From JACQFK01 sp036383955 (GTDB lineage Bacteria; Planctomycetota; MHYJ01; JACPRB01): a stretch of DNA of 24,691 bases. Under the pieces are notes generated by a model. The model was not told the origin of the DNA and did no database searches. It saw only the letters and a list, made by a program, of their open reading frames with translations. The position numbers were made by a program, and so were the translations under genes. Position 1 is the stretch's first letter. Every line of letters begins with the position of its first letter. The DNA lies in NCBI GenBank assembly GCA_036383955.1, contig DASVNH010000010.1, forward strand, positions 1-24,691, given 5' to 3'. Below are positions 7,030 through 16,544 of this stretch, one piece after another.

Positions 7030-8247
7030 ATGCCCGTCTATACCTACAAGGCGCTCAAGGAGGACGGGGGACCCGACCAGGGCGTCGTCGACGCCGATTC
7101 GCCCAAGGAAGCGCGGCTCAAGCTCAAAGGGCGCCGCCTCCACGTCACCGAGCTCGCGGCGATGGGGGACGTCAAGGGCGTCGCCCGCGTCCTCAAGGGC
7201 GGGCCGGTCTTCCGCCGGCGGCGGCCGTCGGACGTCGCCATGGTCACCCGCCAGCTGGCCACGCTGCTGGGGTCCGGCATCCCGATGATCGGGGCGCTGT
7301 CGGCCATCATCGAGCAGGTGGAGTACCAGGACCTCAAGGCCGCGCTCATGGACATCCGCGAGAACGTCTCGCAGGGCGGCTCGCTGTCCGATTCGATGGC
7401 GAAGCATCCGCTCTACTTCAACGAGCTCTTCGCCAACATGGTGAAGGCCGGCGAGGCGGGGGGCAACCTCGACAAGGTCCTCGTCCGGGTGGCCGACTAC
7501 CTCCACTCCCAGAACAAGACGCGGGCCAAGGTGATGGCCGCGCTCACGTACCCGCTCATCATGCTGGTCATCGGCCTCGGCGTCGTGATCACGCTGCTGA
7601 CGGCCGTCGTCCCCCAGATCCTCAGCGTCATCGAGCACCAGGGAAAAGTGGCGCTGCCGCTGCCCACCGAGATCCTCGTGATGTTCTCGGGGTTCATGAA
7701 CCGGTACTGGTACCTTCTCGTGGCCGGCGTGGTCGCCGTGGCCGTCGCGTTCCTCCGGGCCAAGGCGACGCCGGGCGGGCGGCTCTGGCTCGACACCTTC
7801 AAGCTCAAGATTCCCGTGTTCGGCACCCTGGTGCGCAAGTCGTCGATCAGCCGCTTCGCGATCACGTTCGCCACGCTGCTGGAAAGCGGCCTGCCCGTCC
7901 TGGAGTCGATGGGCGTGGTGCGGAAGGTCGTCGACAACGAGCTCCTCGCGCGGGCCATCGACGCCATCCGCCAGAAGGTGGCGGAAGGGGCCGACATCTC
8001 CGGGCCCGTGAAGCAGTCGAAGGTCTTCCCGCCGGTCGTGGGCTACATGATCGGCGTCGGCGAGGAGTCGGGGCGGCTGGAGGAGCTGCTGAAGAAGATC
8101 GCGCAGTCCTACGACGAGGAGGTCGAGGTCGCCGCGCAGAAGTTGACGTCGCTGCTCGAACCTCTCATGATCGTGCTGATGTCGGGCGTCGTCGGATTCA
8201 TCGTCCTGGCGATCCTGCTGCCCATTCTCGAGATGTCGAATATCTAG
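7030..8247 (+). CDS. gspF: Type II secretion inner-membrane platform protein GspF
   Basis: This 405-residue polytopic inner-membrane protein links the GspE ATPase to pseudopilus assembly. It begins MPVYTYKAL, typical of the family, and carries two repeated T2SSF domains. The first (about 68-190) includes VTRQLATLLGSGIPM and MVKAGEAGGNLDKVL. The second (about 272-394) includes FAITFATLLESGLPV and MIGVGEESGRLEELL. Three membrane segments are visible, at about 168-192, 222-242 and 372-397. Its length is normal for the family. The start ATG lies directly behind a repeat element that fills the gap after gspE. The stop overlaps the AGGAGG ribosome site of gspG. Confidence 0.95.
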   Translation: MPVYTYKALKEDGGPDQGVVDADSPKEARLKLKGRRLHVTELAAMGDVKGVARVLKGGPVFRRRRPSDVAMVTRQLATLLGSGIPMIGALSAIIEQVEYQDLKAALMDIRENVSQGGSLSDSMAKHPLYFNELFANMVKAGEAGGNLDKVLVRVADYLHSQNKTRAKVMAALTYPLIMLVIGLGVVITLLTAVVPQILSVIEHQGKVALPLPTEILVMFSGFMNRYWYLLVAGVVAVAVAFLRAKATPGGRLWLDTFKLKIPVFGTLVRKSSISRFAITFATLLESGLPVLESMGVVRKVVDNELLARAIDAIRQKVAEGADISGPVKQSKVFPPVVGYMIGVGEESGRLEELLKKIAQSYDEEVEVAAQKLTSLLEPLMIVLMSGVVGFIVLAILLPILEMSNI

Positions 8248-8256
8248 GAGGCATCC

Positions 8257-8682
8257 ATGCGCCGTTCCCGGGCGGGCTTCACCCTGATCGAAATGATGGT
8301 CGTGATCGTGATCATCGGCATCATCGCCGGCCTGGCGATCGTGCAGCTGTCGGGCCGCGCCGACAAGGCCAAGGTCGAGGCCACCAAGGCGATGATCTCG
8401 CAGGTGGGCATGGCGCTCGACAACTTCAAGCTGGACCACAACCGCTATCCGGTGCGGCTGGAAGAGCTGATCATGGCGCCGTCGGATATCGACCCCCGCA
8501 AGTGGCCGCCCGGCGGCTACCTGAAGCGCTACCCGAAGGACGGCTGGGACCGCGAATTCACGATCCGGGTCCCCGGCACGCGTGGACAGCCCTACGACGT
8601 CGTGTCCCTCGGCGAAGACGGCCGCGAGGGCGGCGAAGGCTACGCGGAGGACCTGTGGAACCACGAAGCGTACAAGCGCTAG
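8257..8682 (+). CDS. gspG: Major pseudopilin GspG
   Basis: This 141-residue pseudopilin has a short basic leader (MRRSRAG). It is followed by the prepilin peptidase site G|FTLIEMM, with the conserved glutamate at mature position 5, and a hydrophobic helix of about 20 residues. The globular part has the T2SSG signature with HNRYPVRLEEL. The C-terminal DGREGGEGYAEDLWN loop matches the calcium-binding region of GspG proteins. AGGAGG ends 5 bases before the ATG at 8257. It should be the main subunit of the periplasmic pseudopilus. The 3' end overlaps the start of gspH by 28 bases. Confidence 0.95.
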   Translation: MRRSRAGFTLIEMMVVIVIIGIIAGLAIVQLSGRADKAKVEATKAMISQVGMALDNFKLDHNRYPVRLEELIMAPSDIDPRKWPPGGYLKRYPKDGWDREFTIRVPGTRGQPYDVVSLGEDGREGGEGYAEDLWNHEAYKR

Positions 8683-9227
8683 GCGCCCGCCGCGGCTTCA
8701 CGCTCGTCGAGCTGATGGTCGTCGTGGTCATCGTCGGCCTGATGGTCGGGGTGGCGGCGACGCGGCTGGATTTCATGGTTCCCAAGTACCGCCTGCGCGG
8801 CGCGGCGCGGGAAGTGGCGGGGATCTTCAAGCAGGCCCGTTCGCGCGCGGCGGGCAGCGGCAAGGACGTGTACGTCGAGATCGACCTCCCCCGCGGCCTC
8901 TACTGGCTCCTGGTCGCGTTTCCCAAGCCGGTCGAGGGGGCGGAGGCGGCCGATCCCCGGGCGCTGGAGTTCCAGCCGGTCTTCCAGCAGACGCTGCCGG
9001 CCGGGGTGAAGTTCGTCGACGTCATCCAGGGCTCCCAGGAGAAGATCGACTCCGGCCGCGCGCGCCTGCGGGTGACGCCGTTCGGGTCGTCGTCGCACTT
9101 CATCGTGAACCTGAAGAACAGCGACGACCGCGAGATCTCGGTGAAGATGAACGGTTTGACCGGCTCGGTGACGTTCCACGAGGGCCGGCTGGACGCGGAG
9201 GAGCTGCTTGAAGACTCTTCGTACTAA
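8655..9227 (+). CDS. gspH: Minor pseudopilin GspH-like
   Basis: This protein of about 190 residues has the pseudopilin N-terminus RRG|FTLVELMVVVV with glutamate at mature position 5. It is followed by a globular domain starting KYRLRGAAREVAGIFKQARS, typical of GspH. The GTG at 8655 was chosen because GGAGG (8646-8650) sits 4 bases upstream and it gives a 14-residue leader. Starts further upstream would lengthen the leader inside gspG. The gene overlaps gspG by 28 bases and gspI by 20. Its stop TAA (9225-9227) takes its last two bases from the repeat element that begins at 9226. Without that element the frame would run nine codons further to a TGA. The H assignment rests on order and N-terminal similarity. 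Confidence 0.85.
   Translation: MEPRSVQALGARRGFTLVELMVVVVIVGLMVGVAATRLDFMVPKYRLRGAAREVAGIFKQARSRAAGSGKDVYVEIDLPRGLYWLLVAFPKPVEGAEAADPRALEFQPVFQQTLPAGVKFVDVIQGSQEKIDSGRARLRVTPFGSSSHFIVNLKNSDDREISVKMNGLTGSVTFHEGRLDAEELLEDSSY
9197..9201 (+). promoter_or_regulatory. Ribosome binding site deciding the gspI start
   Basis: GGAGG lies 6 bases before the TTG at 9208. This supports a start upstream of the repeat element, which makes the element part of the GspI leader. The alternative in-frame TTG at 9322, inside the right arm, has no comparable site. Confidence 0.6.
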
Positions 9228-9828
9228 GGACCAAGGACGAAGGACCAAGGTCCAAGGGATCCCCCCCGTACCCCCCCGAGGGGGGCAGGGGGGCGACGCC
9301 TTGGCCCTTGGTCCTTCGTCCTTGGTCCTTCGCAAGCGGGATGGGTTCACGCTCATTGAGGTGATGCTGGCCCTGGCCATCCTGGCGATGGCCGTGGTGG
9401 TCGTGCTGGACCAGCGGGTGGACGTCGTGCGCGAGGCGGGGTCGGCCCGGGACGCGCGCACGATGTGGATGCTTGCGTCGCGGAAGATCGCGGAGCTGGA
9501 GCTCGATCGGGAGCTCTGGCTGGGGACGGGCGGGACGGCCGCCGGCAACTTCGGTGATCTCGACGCCGAGTACGCGCCGTTCACGTGGGAGTACGTGGCG
9601 GCGAAGGAGATGGTGGAAGCCCAGGATCCCGCGTTGCTGAAACCCGGGGACAAGCCCAAGGAAATCTTCCGGCTGGTCCTGGCGATCAGCATGCCGGGCC
9701 TCGAGAAGCCCCTGGTCGTCGAGGCGATGCTCCCCGTGCAGACGCCCCCCGCGGCCCCGGAGGCGGCGCCTCCCGGTGCGCCGCCGCCGGGCGGGGCGTT
9801 TCCACCGCCGCCGGAGACGCCGAAGTGA
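9208..9828 (+). CDS. gspI: Minor pseudopilin GspI-like with an element-encoded leader
   Basis: This 206-residue pseudopilin has the peptidase site RDG|FTLIEVMLALAILAM and a GspI/J-like globular domain. A proline/alanine-rich tail ends the protein. The leader is abnormal: 46 residues instead of the usual 6-15. Codons 7-41 are exactly the 105-base palindromic element at 9226-9330. If it is removed in frame, the leader would read MKTLRTRKRDG (11 residues), a normal prepilin leader. The TTG at 9208 has a good ribosome site. A TTG at 9322 within the element's right arm would give the 8-residue leader MVLRKRDG but lacks a ribosome site. The prepilin peptidase would remove the leader, which may explain why the insertion is tolerated. 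The stop TGA overlaps the gspJ GTG. Confidence 0.87.
   Translation: MKTLRTKDQGRRTKVQGIPPVPPRGGQGGDALALGPSSLVLRKRDGFTLIEVMLALAILAMAVVVVLDQRVDVVREAGSARDARTMWMLASRKIAELELDRELWLGTGGTAAGNFGDLDAEYAPFTWEYVAAKEMVEAQDPALLKPGDKPKEIFRLVLAISMPGLEKPLVVEAMLPVQTPPAAPEAAPPGAPPPGGAFPPPPETPK
9226..9330. repeat. 105-base heptamer palindrome inside the gspI leader
   Basis: The left arm (9226-9257) is made of AAGGACC, AAGGACG, AAGGACC, AAGGTCC and AAGG. The right arm (9299-9330) is its inverted copy with one mismatch in 32 bases. The core (9261-9293) holds two C-runs followed by two G-runs that can pair. The length is exactly 35 codons, so the gspI frame is kept. It starts at the last two bases of the gspH stop codon. 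It shares arm/core architecture with the elements at 4 and 6962 but uses a different word. Confidence 0.92.
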
Positions 9829-10490
9829 ACGGAACCCGACGTCCGGAACCCGGAACCCGGGGATTCACCCTCGTCGAGCTCATGCTCGCGATCCTCGTGC
9901 TCGCGATCATGATGTCGCTCGTGTACGGCGTGGTGACCTCCACGGTCCAGGCGGCGCATCGCGTCGAGGAGATCACGCTCGGCACGGAGATCGGGCCGTC
10001 GATCCTCACCCGGATCCGCGAAGACCTCGAGGCCGCCTTCCTGCCGGGGAAGGACGTCGACGCCTTCGTCGGCTTCGACCGCAAGGGCAACGGAGGGGAC
10101 CGGGACCGCCTGGACTTCGTCTCGGCCGTGATGGGCTACGGGTCGGAGCGCGAGGGGGAGGAGCCGCTCTTCCACGGCGTCAACGAAGTGGGCTACCAGG
10201 TGAAAGACAGCCAGCGGAACCCGAACGCGGCGATCCTGTACCGCCGGGAGGACCCCTTCGTCGACGCCGAGCCGCTCAAGGGCGGCCGCCTGACGGAGCT
10301 CTACGACCGCGTGCGCCACTTCAGCCTGGAGTTCTGGGACGGCGAGACCTGGCGGCCCGAGTGGAGCTCCAAGAAGGAAAAGAACAGCCTGCCCCGGGCG
10401 GTGAAGATCGAGCTGAAGATCCTGGTCGACGAGCGGGAAGAGAAGGACGTCGAGAAGGTCTACGCGACGATCGTCACCTTCACGAAGTAG
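9825..10490 (+). CDS. gspJ: Minor pseudopilin GspJ-like
   Basis: This 221-residue pseudopilin has the site TRG|FTLVELMLAILVLAIM with glutamate at mature position 5. The T2SSJ-like region follows, including EVGYQVKD, FSLEFWDGETWRPEW and LPRAVKIEL, the last being characteristic of GspJ. The GTG start at 9825 overlaps the gspI TGA (GTGA), so translation is coupled. The 13-residue leader is mostly encoded by four heptamers (9831-9858), giving GTRRPEPGTRG. It is the last gene of the run. The convergent opp ATPase gene ends only 13 bases downstream, leaving no room for a gspK or a clear terminator. Confidence 0.87.
   Translation: MNGTRRPEPGTRGFTLVELMLAILVLAIMMSLVYGVVTSTVQAAHRVEEITLGTEIGPSILTRIREDLEAAFLPGKDVDAFVGFDRKGNGGDRDRLDFVSAVMGYGSEREGEEPLFHGVNEVGYQVKDSQRNPNAAILYRREDPFVDAEPLKGGRLTELYDRVRHFSLEFWDGETWRPEWSSKKEKNSLPRAVKIELKILVDEREEKDVEKVYATIVTFTK
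9831..9858. repeat. Four GGAACCC-type heptamers in the gspJ leader
   Basis: Units GGAACCC, GACGTCC, GGAACCC and GGAACCC are in exact 7-base phase, starting 6 bases after the gspJ start codon. There is no inverted partner arm and no C/G-run core, so this looks like a single arm of the same class as the neighbouring elements. Confidence 0.7.
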
Positions 10491-10503
10491 GAGAAATCCG
10501 CCG

Positions 10504-12515
<2,012 letters not shown>

Positions 12516-12537
12516 GGCGGCTCAGTCTATCAAGAAT

Positions 12538-13695
12538 CTATTGCCGGAGTCTCGGATCGAGGGCGTCGCGGAGGCCGTCGCCGAGAAGGTTATACGCGGT
12601 GACGGTGACGAGGATAGCGAGGCCGCTGGCGAGCGGCATCCACCACTCGGTGAAGATGTTGCCCTTGGTGTCGTAGACGATGTTGCCCCAGCTGGCGGTG
12701 GGAGGCTGGACGCCGAGGCCGAGGAAGCTGAGGCTGGCTTCGAGGAGGATCGTCCCGCCGACCAGGAGGGTGGACGAGATGATGATGGGGGTCATCGCGT
12801 TGGGAAGGAGATGTCGGAAGATGAGGCGGACAGGGCCGGCGCCCAGGGCTCGGGCGGCCTGGAAGAAGTCGAGTTGCTTGAGGACGAGGAACTCGCCGCG
12901 GACCAGACGGGCGACGCCCATCCAGGACGTCACGCCGATGATGGTGATGATCACCCAGATGGACTGGTTCCTCCAGACGCCGATGATCGTAATGATCAAG
13001 ATCAGCGTGGGGAAGGAGAGCATGATGTCGACGAAGCGCATCAGGAGGGCGTCGATCTTGCCGCCGTAATACCCCGAGATCGAGCCGTAGACCGTCCCGA
13101 TGGTCGTGGAGATGGCCACGGCCAGGAAGCCCACCAGCAGGGAGATGCGGGAGCCGTAGATGATCCGGCTGAAGACGTCCCGGGCGAAGCGGTCGGTCCC
13201 CACGGGATGCTCGGAGGAAGGCTCCAGGAGGCGTTCCAGCACCAGATGGCCCTGCTCCGTGGGGTCGGCGGGGGCGAGGAAGGGGGCGAGGAAGGCGACG
13301 AGGTACAGCAGGAGGATCATCACGGCGCCGATCACGGCGAGGCGGTTCTTGCGGAACTGCCTCCAGACGATGGCGCTCTGCGACTGCGCCGCGCCCCGGA
13401 CGTCGGGCCCCCGCCGGATCGCCCGGCGGTACGAGAACGCCGCGTAGACCATGAGGCCGGCGAGCAGGGCCGCCAGAAACAGGGAGGCGACCAGGAAGTC
13501 GACGTGCCGGGTCGTAAAGGGGATGGGATCGCCCCGGAACGCCCGGTAGGAATGGGCGAGGGTGGCCCCGACGACCGGCGTCCTCCAGAGGGCGAGGCCC
13601 AGGAGGAGCAGGAAGAGCCCGAGGAGGAAGGCGCCCTTCTTGCGTTGCCCGAGCTTCCAGGGCCCGAGGCCGGGGATCCAGGTCCAGATCGGCAT
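12538..13695 (-). CDS. oppC: Peptide ABC importer permease (OppC/DppC) with extra N-terminal membrane domain
   Basis: This is a 385-residue inner-membrane permease. The conserved OppC part starts near residue 108 (VWRQFRKNRLAVIGAV). It includes HPVGTDRFARDVFSRIIYGSR, the ATPase-coupling EAA loop (FFQAARALGAGPVRLIFRHLLPNAM) and the final DALDPRLRQ. The first 105 residues are additional: MPIWTWIPGLGPWKLGQRKKG, then a strongly hydrophobic helix, a periplasmic-type loop and a second helix near 68-90. This opening resembles the short PGxG...GQ...KG two-helix domains found on some small membrane proteins. The ATG at 13695 lies 2 bases after the OppB stop. A longer reading from 14292 is rejected because it overlaps oppB. 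Confidence 0.92.
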   Translation of the reverse strand: MPIWTWIPGLGPWKLGQRKKGAFLLGLFLLLLGLALWRTPVVGATLAHSYRAFRGDPIPFTTRHVDFLVASLFLAALLAGLMVYAAFSYRRAIRRGPDVRGAAQSQSAIVWRQFRKNRLAVIGAVMILLLYLVAFLAPFLAPADPTEQGHLVLERLLEPSSEHPVGTDRFARDVFSRIIYGSRISLLVGFLAVAISTTIGTVYGSISGYYGGKIDALLMRFVDIMLSFPTLILIITIIGVWRNQSIWVIITIIGVTSWMGVARLVRGEFLVLKQLDFFQAARALGAGPVRLIFRHLLPNAMTPIIISSTLLVGGTILLEASLSFLGLGVQPPTASWGNIVYDTKGNIFTEWWMPLASGLAILVTVTAYNLLGDGLRDALDPRLRQ

Positions 13696-13697
13696 GG

Positions 13698-14672
13698 TCA
13701 GTCGAGCCTCACCCGCGGATCGACGACGGCGTAGAGGACGTCGGCGATCAGGTTCCCCAGGATGACCATGCCGGCGAACATGAGGTTCACGGCGAGGAAC
13801 ATGGGGTAGTCGCGCTGGAGGGCGGCGTCGACGGCGACGCGGCCCATGCCGGGCCAGCTGAACACGACCTCGGTGATGACGGCGCCGGCGAGGAGGGAGG
13901 GCAGGCTGAGGCCCATGATGGTGACGATGGGCATGAGGGCGTTGCGGAGGCCGTGGCGGAAGATGACGCCGCTCTCGGGGAGGCCTTTGGAGCGGGCGGT
14001 GCGGATGTAATCCTGGCGGATGACCTCGAGGAGCTGGCCGCGCATGTAGCGCGAGATGCTCGCGGCGCTGCCGAGCCCCAGCGTGATGGTCGGCAGCAAG
14101 ATGTGCTGAAGCCGGCTCCAGAGCCGCTCGGCTCCGCTCATGTCGCCGTAGTGCACGATATCGTACATCCCCCCCGCCGGCAGCCAGTGCCAGACGCCGC
14201 CCGCGAAGAGGAACAGCAGCCACAAGCCGAGGTAGAACGAGGGCATGGAATAAAACGTGAGCGCTCCGACCCGGGTCACACCATCGAACCACGAGTACTG
14301 ACGGACGGCCGCGAGGATCCCGATGCTGATGCCGATCACCAGCTCCAGAATCAACGCCAGGACGGAGAGTTGGACCGTGTTGGGAAGGGCGTCCAGGATC
14401 TCGTCGGCGACGGGCCGCTTCTTGGCGAAGGAGTAACCGAAGTCGAAGTGGAAGACGACACGCTTCATGTACCTCAGGTAGGCAATGGGGAGCGGGTCGT
14501 CGAGCCCGAGGTTCTTCCGCTGCATGAGCCGGTACTCGGGCGTCATGTCGGGGTTTTCAAAGATGTCGGCCGGGTCGCCCGGAGCCGCGCGGATGATGAA
14601 GAAATTGAGCGTGAGGATGCCTAGAAGCATGGGGATGATGCCGAGCGCGCGGCGGAGGAGGTAGCTTCGCAC
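13698..14672 (-). CDS. oppB: Peptide ABC importer permease (OppB/DppB type)
   Basis: This 324-residue inner-membrane permease has the typical N-terminal helix (YLLRRALGIIPMLLGILTLNFFIIR) followed by APGDPAD and the NLGLDDPLPIAYLRYM stretch of the family. The EAA coupling loop is QDYIRTARSKGLPESGVIFRHGLRNAL. The C-terminus DVLYAVVDPRVRLD is also typical. The start is GTG at 14670-14672, four bases after the substrate-binding protein's stop codon. The gene ends two bases before the OppC ATG, so A, B and C are tightly coupled. Confidence 0.94.
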   Translation of the reverse strand: MRSYLLRRALGIIPMLLGILTLNFFIIRAAPGDPADIFENPDMTPEYRLMQRKNLGLDDPLPIAYLRYMKRVVFHFDFGYSFAKKRPVADEILDALPNTVQLSVLALILELVIGISIGILAAVRQYSWFDGVTRVGALTFYSMPSFYLGLWLLFLFAGGVWHWLPAGGMYDIVHYGDMSGAERLWSRLQHILLPTITLGLGSAASISRYMRGQLLEVIRQDYIRTARSKGLPESGVIFRHGLRNALMPIVTIMGLSLPSLLAGAVITEVVFSWPGMGRVAVDAALQRDYPMFLAVNLMFAGMVILGNLIADVLYAVVDPRVRLD

Positions 14673-14676
14673 GGGG

Positions 14677-16383
14677 CTATTTGTACTTTTGCTCGGCTTT
14701 CGGGACCCACCACTGCTCGAGGTTGTACTGCCAGCCGACCGTCTCCATCTGCACGTTCTTGAAGCGGCTGTTGATGATGTTGATCTGCTTGGGAATGTAG
14801 AGGAACGTGTAGGGCTGGTCCTCGACGATCAGCTCCTGGGCCTTGAACCACATCGCCTTGGCCTTCTCCCGGTCCATCTCCCCGGCGGCCGCGTCGTTCA
14901 GGGCGTCGAACTCGGCGTTCGAATACGACACGAAGTTGAACTTGTCCGGGATGGACTTGGTGTGGAAGATCGTCGTCATCTCCATCTTGAGGCCGACGCT
15001 CCAGCCGGCGATCGACGCCTCGAAGTTCTTCTTGTTCATGTCGCCGCTGAAGATCGTCCACTCGAGCAGGTTGAGATTGACCTTGATGCCGACCTTCTTG
15101 AGCTGGTCCTGGACGATGACGGCGATGTCCTCGCGGATCTGGTTGCCCTTGTTCGTCTTGAGGGAGAACTCGAAAATCTTGCCGTCCTTGTCGAGCCAGC
15201 CGTCCCCGTTGGAGTCCTTCCAGCCTTCTTCGGCGAAGAGGGCCTTGGCCTTGGCGGGATCGAAAGGGAAGTCCTTCAGGTTCGGATTGAACGCCCAGAT
15301 GATGGGGGAGACCGGGCCCTTGCAGACCTCGCCGAAATCGTAGAAGAGCGCGCTGATGATCTCCTGCCGGTTGATCGACATCGTCAGCGCGTGGCGAACT
15401 TTCTTGGACTGGAACATCGGGTTCTTGAGGTTCCAGCCGATGTAGCTGTAGTTCCGGCTCGGGTACACGTGCGGCGTCAGCTTCGCCGTCTTGGACATCT
15501 TCTGGTACATGCGGGGCGGGACGCCTTCCATGAAGTCGATTTCGCCGTTCTTCAGCTGAATGAGGAGGCTCTCCTGATCGAGGATCACCTTGAAGATGAT
15601 CCGGTCGAGGGGCGGACGTCCCCGGTAGTACTTGTCGTTCGCCTCGATCTCGAGGAATTGGTTGGCCTTCCACTCCTTGAACTTGAACGGGCCGTTGCCC
15701 ACCGGCTTGCGGTTGAACTCGTGGCTCTTCCACTCGGCGGGCGGCACTTTTTCCAGGATGTGCTTGGGCAGGATCGAGCCCACCGCCGCGTCCATCAGCT
15801 GGTAGGGGTAGAGCTTGCTGAAGACGTATTTGACCGTGTAGTCGTCGACCGCGACGACCTCCTTGATGTGCTCCTTCCACTTGATCGCCGACCAGCCGAT
15901 CTCCGGGTTGATCTGGCGCGAGTGGGTGAACACGACGTCGTGGGCCGTCGTCTTGACGCCGTCGGTCCAGACGACGTCGTCGCGGAGCTTGAACGTCAGC
16001 TCCATGTGGTCCTTGGAGAACTCCCAGCTCTTCGCCAGCGACGGCCCGTGCGAGAAGTCCGGGTTGGTGCTCGTCAGCGTCAGGAAGAGCAGGCCGATGA
16101 TCTCGTCGGCGTTCTTGGTGCTGCTGGTCAGGTCGTTCAGGGAGTCGGCGTCGCCGATCGAGCCCACGACCAGGGTGTCCCCCTTGTCGTGGGGCGTCTT
16201 GTAAAACGCTTCGAACTTCTGCTCGAAGGCCGGGTTGCGCTCCTCCGACGTCCCCCGGTCCGTGACGGGGGTGGTCTGGGAGGGGGGCGGAACGGGCGTC
16301 TTGGCGCCGCCTTTGTCGCCTCCCGCGTTGTCGCAGCCCGCGGCGAGCGCGAGCAGGAGCACGGCCGGTCGGAGCTTCATCAT
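14677..16383 (-). CDS. oppA: Peptide/solute-binding lipoprotein of the Opp importer (SBP family 5)
   Basis: This 568-residue extracytoplasmic binding protein is lipid-anchored through C17 of the lipobox LAAGC. It has the family 5 pattern: GDADSLNDLTSSTKNADEI near the mature start, the LTFKLRDDVVWTDGVKTTAHDVVFT block, PVGNGPFKFKEW, the SYIGWNLKNPMFQSKKVRHAL segment and AFNPNL. Residues 390-401 read DSNGDGWLDKDG, an EF-hand or dockerin-like calcium loop that probably stabilises the fold. Two consecutive ATGs (16381-16383 and 16378-16380) are possible starts. It is the first gene of a five-gene importer operon and diverges from the FHA-cyclase gene. The ligand is probably a peptide, but family 5 also binds nickel, heme and sugars. 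Confidence 0.92.
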   Translation of the reverse strand: MMKLRPAVLLLALAAGCDNAGGDKGGAKTPVPPPSQTTPVTDRGTSEERNPAFEQKFEAFYKTPHDKGDTLVVGSIGDADSLNDLTSSTKNADEIIGLLFLTLTSTNPDFSHGPSLAKSWEFSKDHMELTFKLRDDVVWTDGVKTTAHDVVFTHSRQINPEIGWSAIKWKEHIKEVVAVDDYTVKYVFSKLYPYQLMDAAVGSILPKHILEKVPPAEWKSHEFNRKPVGNGPFKFKEWKANQFLEIEANDKYYRGRPPLDRIIFKVILDQESLLIQLKNGEIDFMEGVPPRMYQKMSKTAKLTPHVYPSRNYSYIGWNLKNPMFQSKKVRHALTMSINRQEIISALFYDFGEVCKGPVSPIIWAFNPNLKDFPFDPAKAKALFAEEGWKDSNGDGWLDKDGKIFEFSLKTNKGNQIREDIAVIVQDQLKKVGIKVNLNLLEWTIFSGDMNKKNFEASIAGWSVGLKMEMTTIFHTKSIPDKFNFVSYSNAEFDALNDAAAGEMDREKAKAMWFKAQELIVEDQPYTFLYIPKQINIINSRFKNVQMETVGWQYNLEQWWVPKAEQKYK

Positions 16384-16419
16384 CGCGGCCCTCTCGTGTG
16401 TGACGTGTCGCGAAAGTTC

Positions 16420-16448
16420 ATCTTCGTGACGCTTCCCCCCTCTGTCAA
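16420..16448 (-). promoter_or_regulatory. Candidate promoter of the opp operon
   Basis: On the minus strand TTGACA (16443-16448) is a perfect -35 box. It is followed after 17 bases by GAAGAT (16420-16425), which matches only 3 of 6 bases of TATAAT. It lies 37 bases upstream of the binding-protein start, in the 161-base divergent gap. No clear promoter is visible for the plus-strand cyclase gene in the same gap. Confidence 0.4.
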
Positions 16449-16544
16449 CTGTTTACCTACTCTTTGTACGTCCGTCGACATCCCGCGGCTAGCCGGGGCT
16501 GGACTCCTGGACCTTTTTGCACCCATCGACTAAACTGAAGGCCC

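Noticed and set aside
9208..9330. A functional extended signal or domain in the long GspI N-terminus
   Set aside because: The segment is exactly the translated palindromic DNA element. Its peptide repeats (RTKDQG, RTKVQG) follow from the heptamer DNA, not from protein selection.
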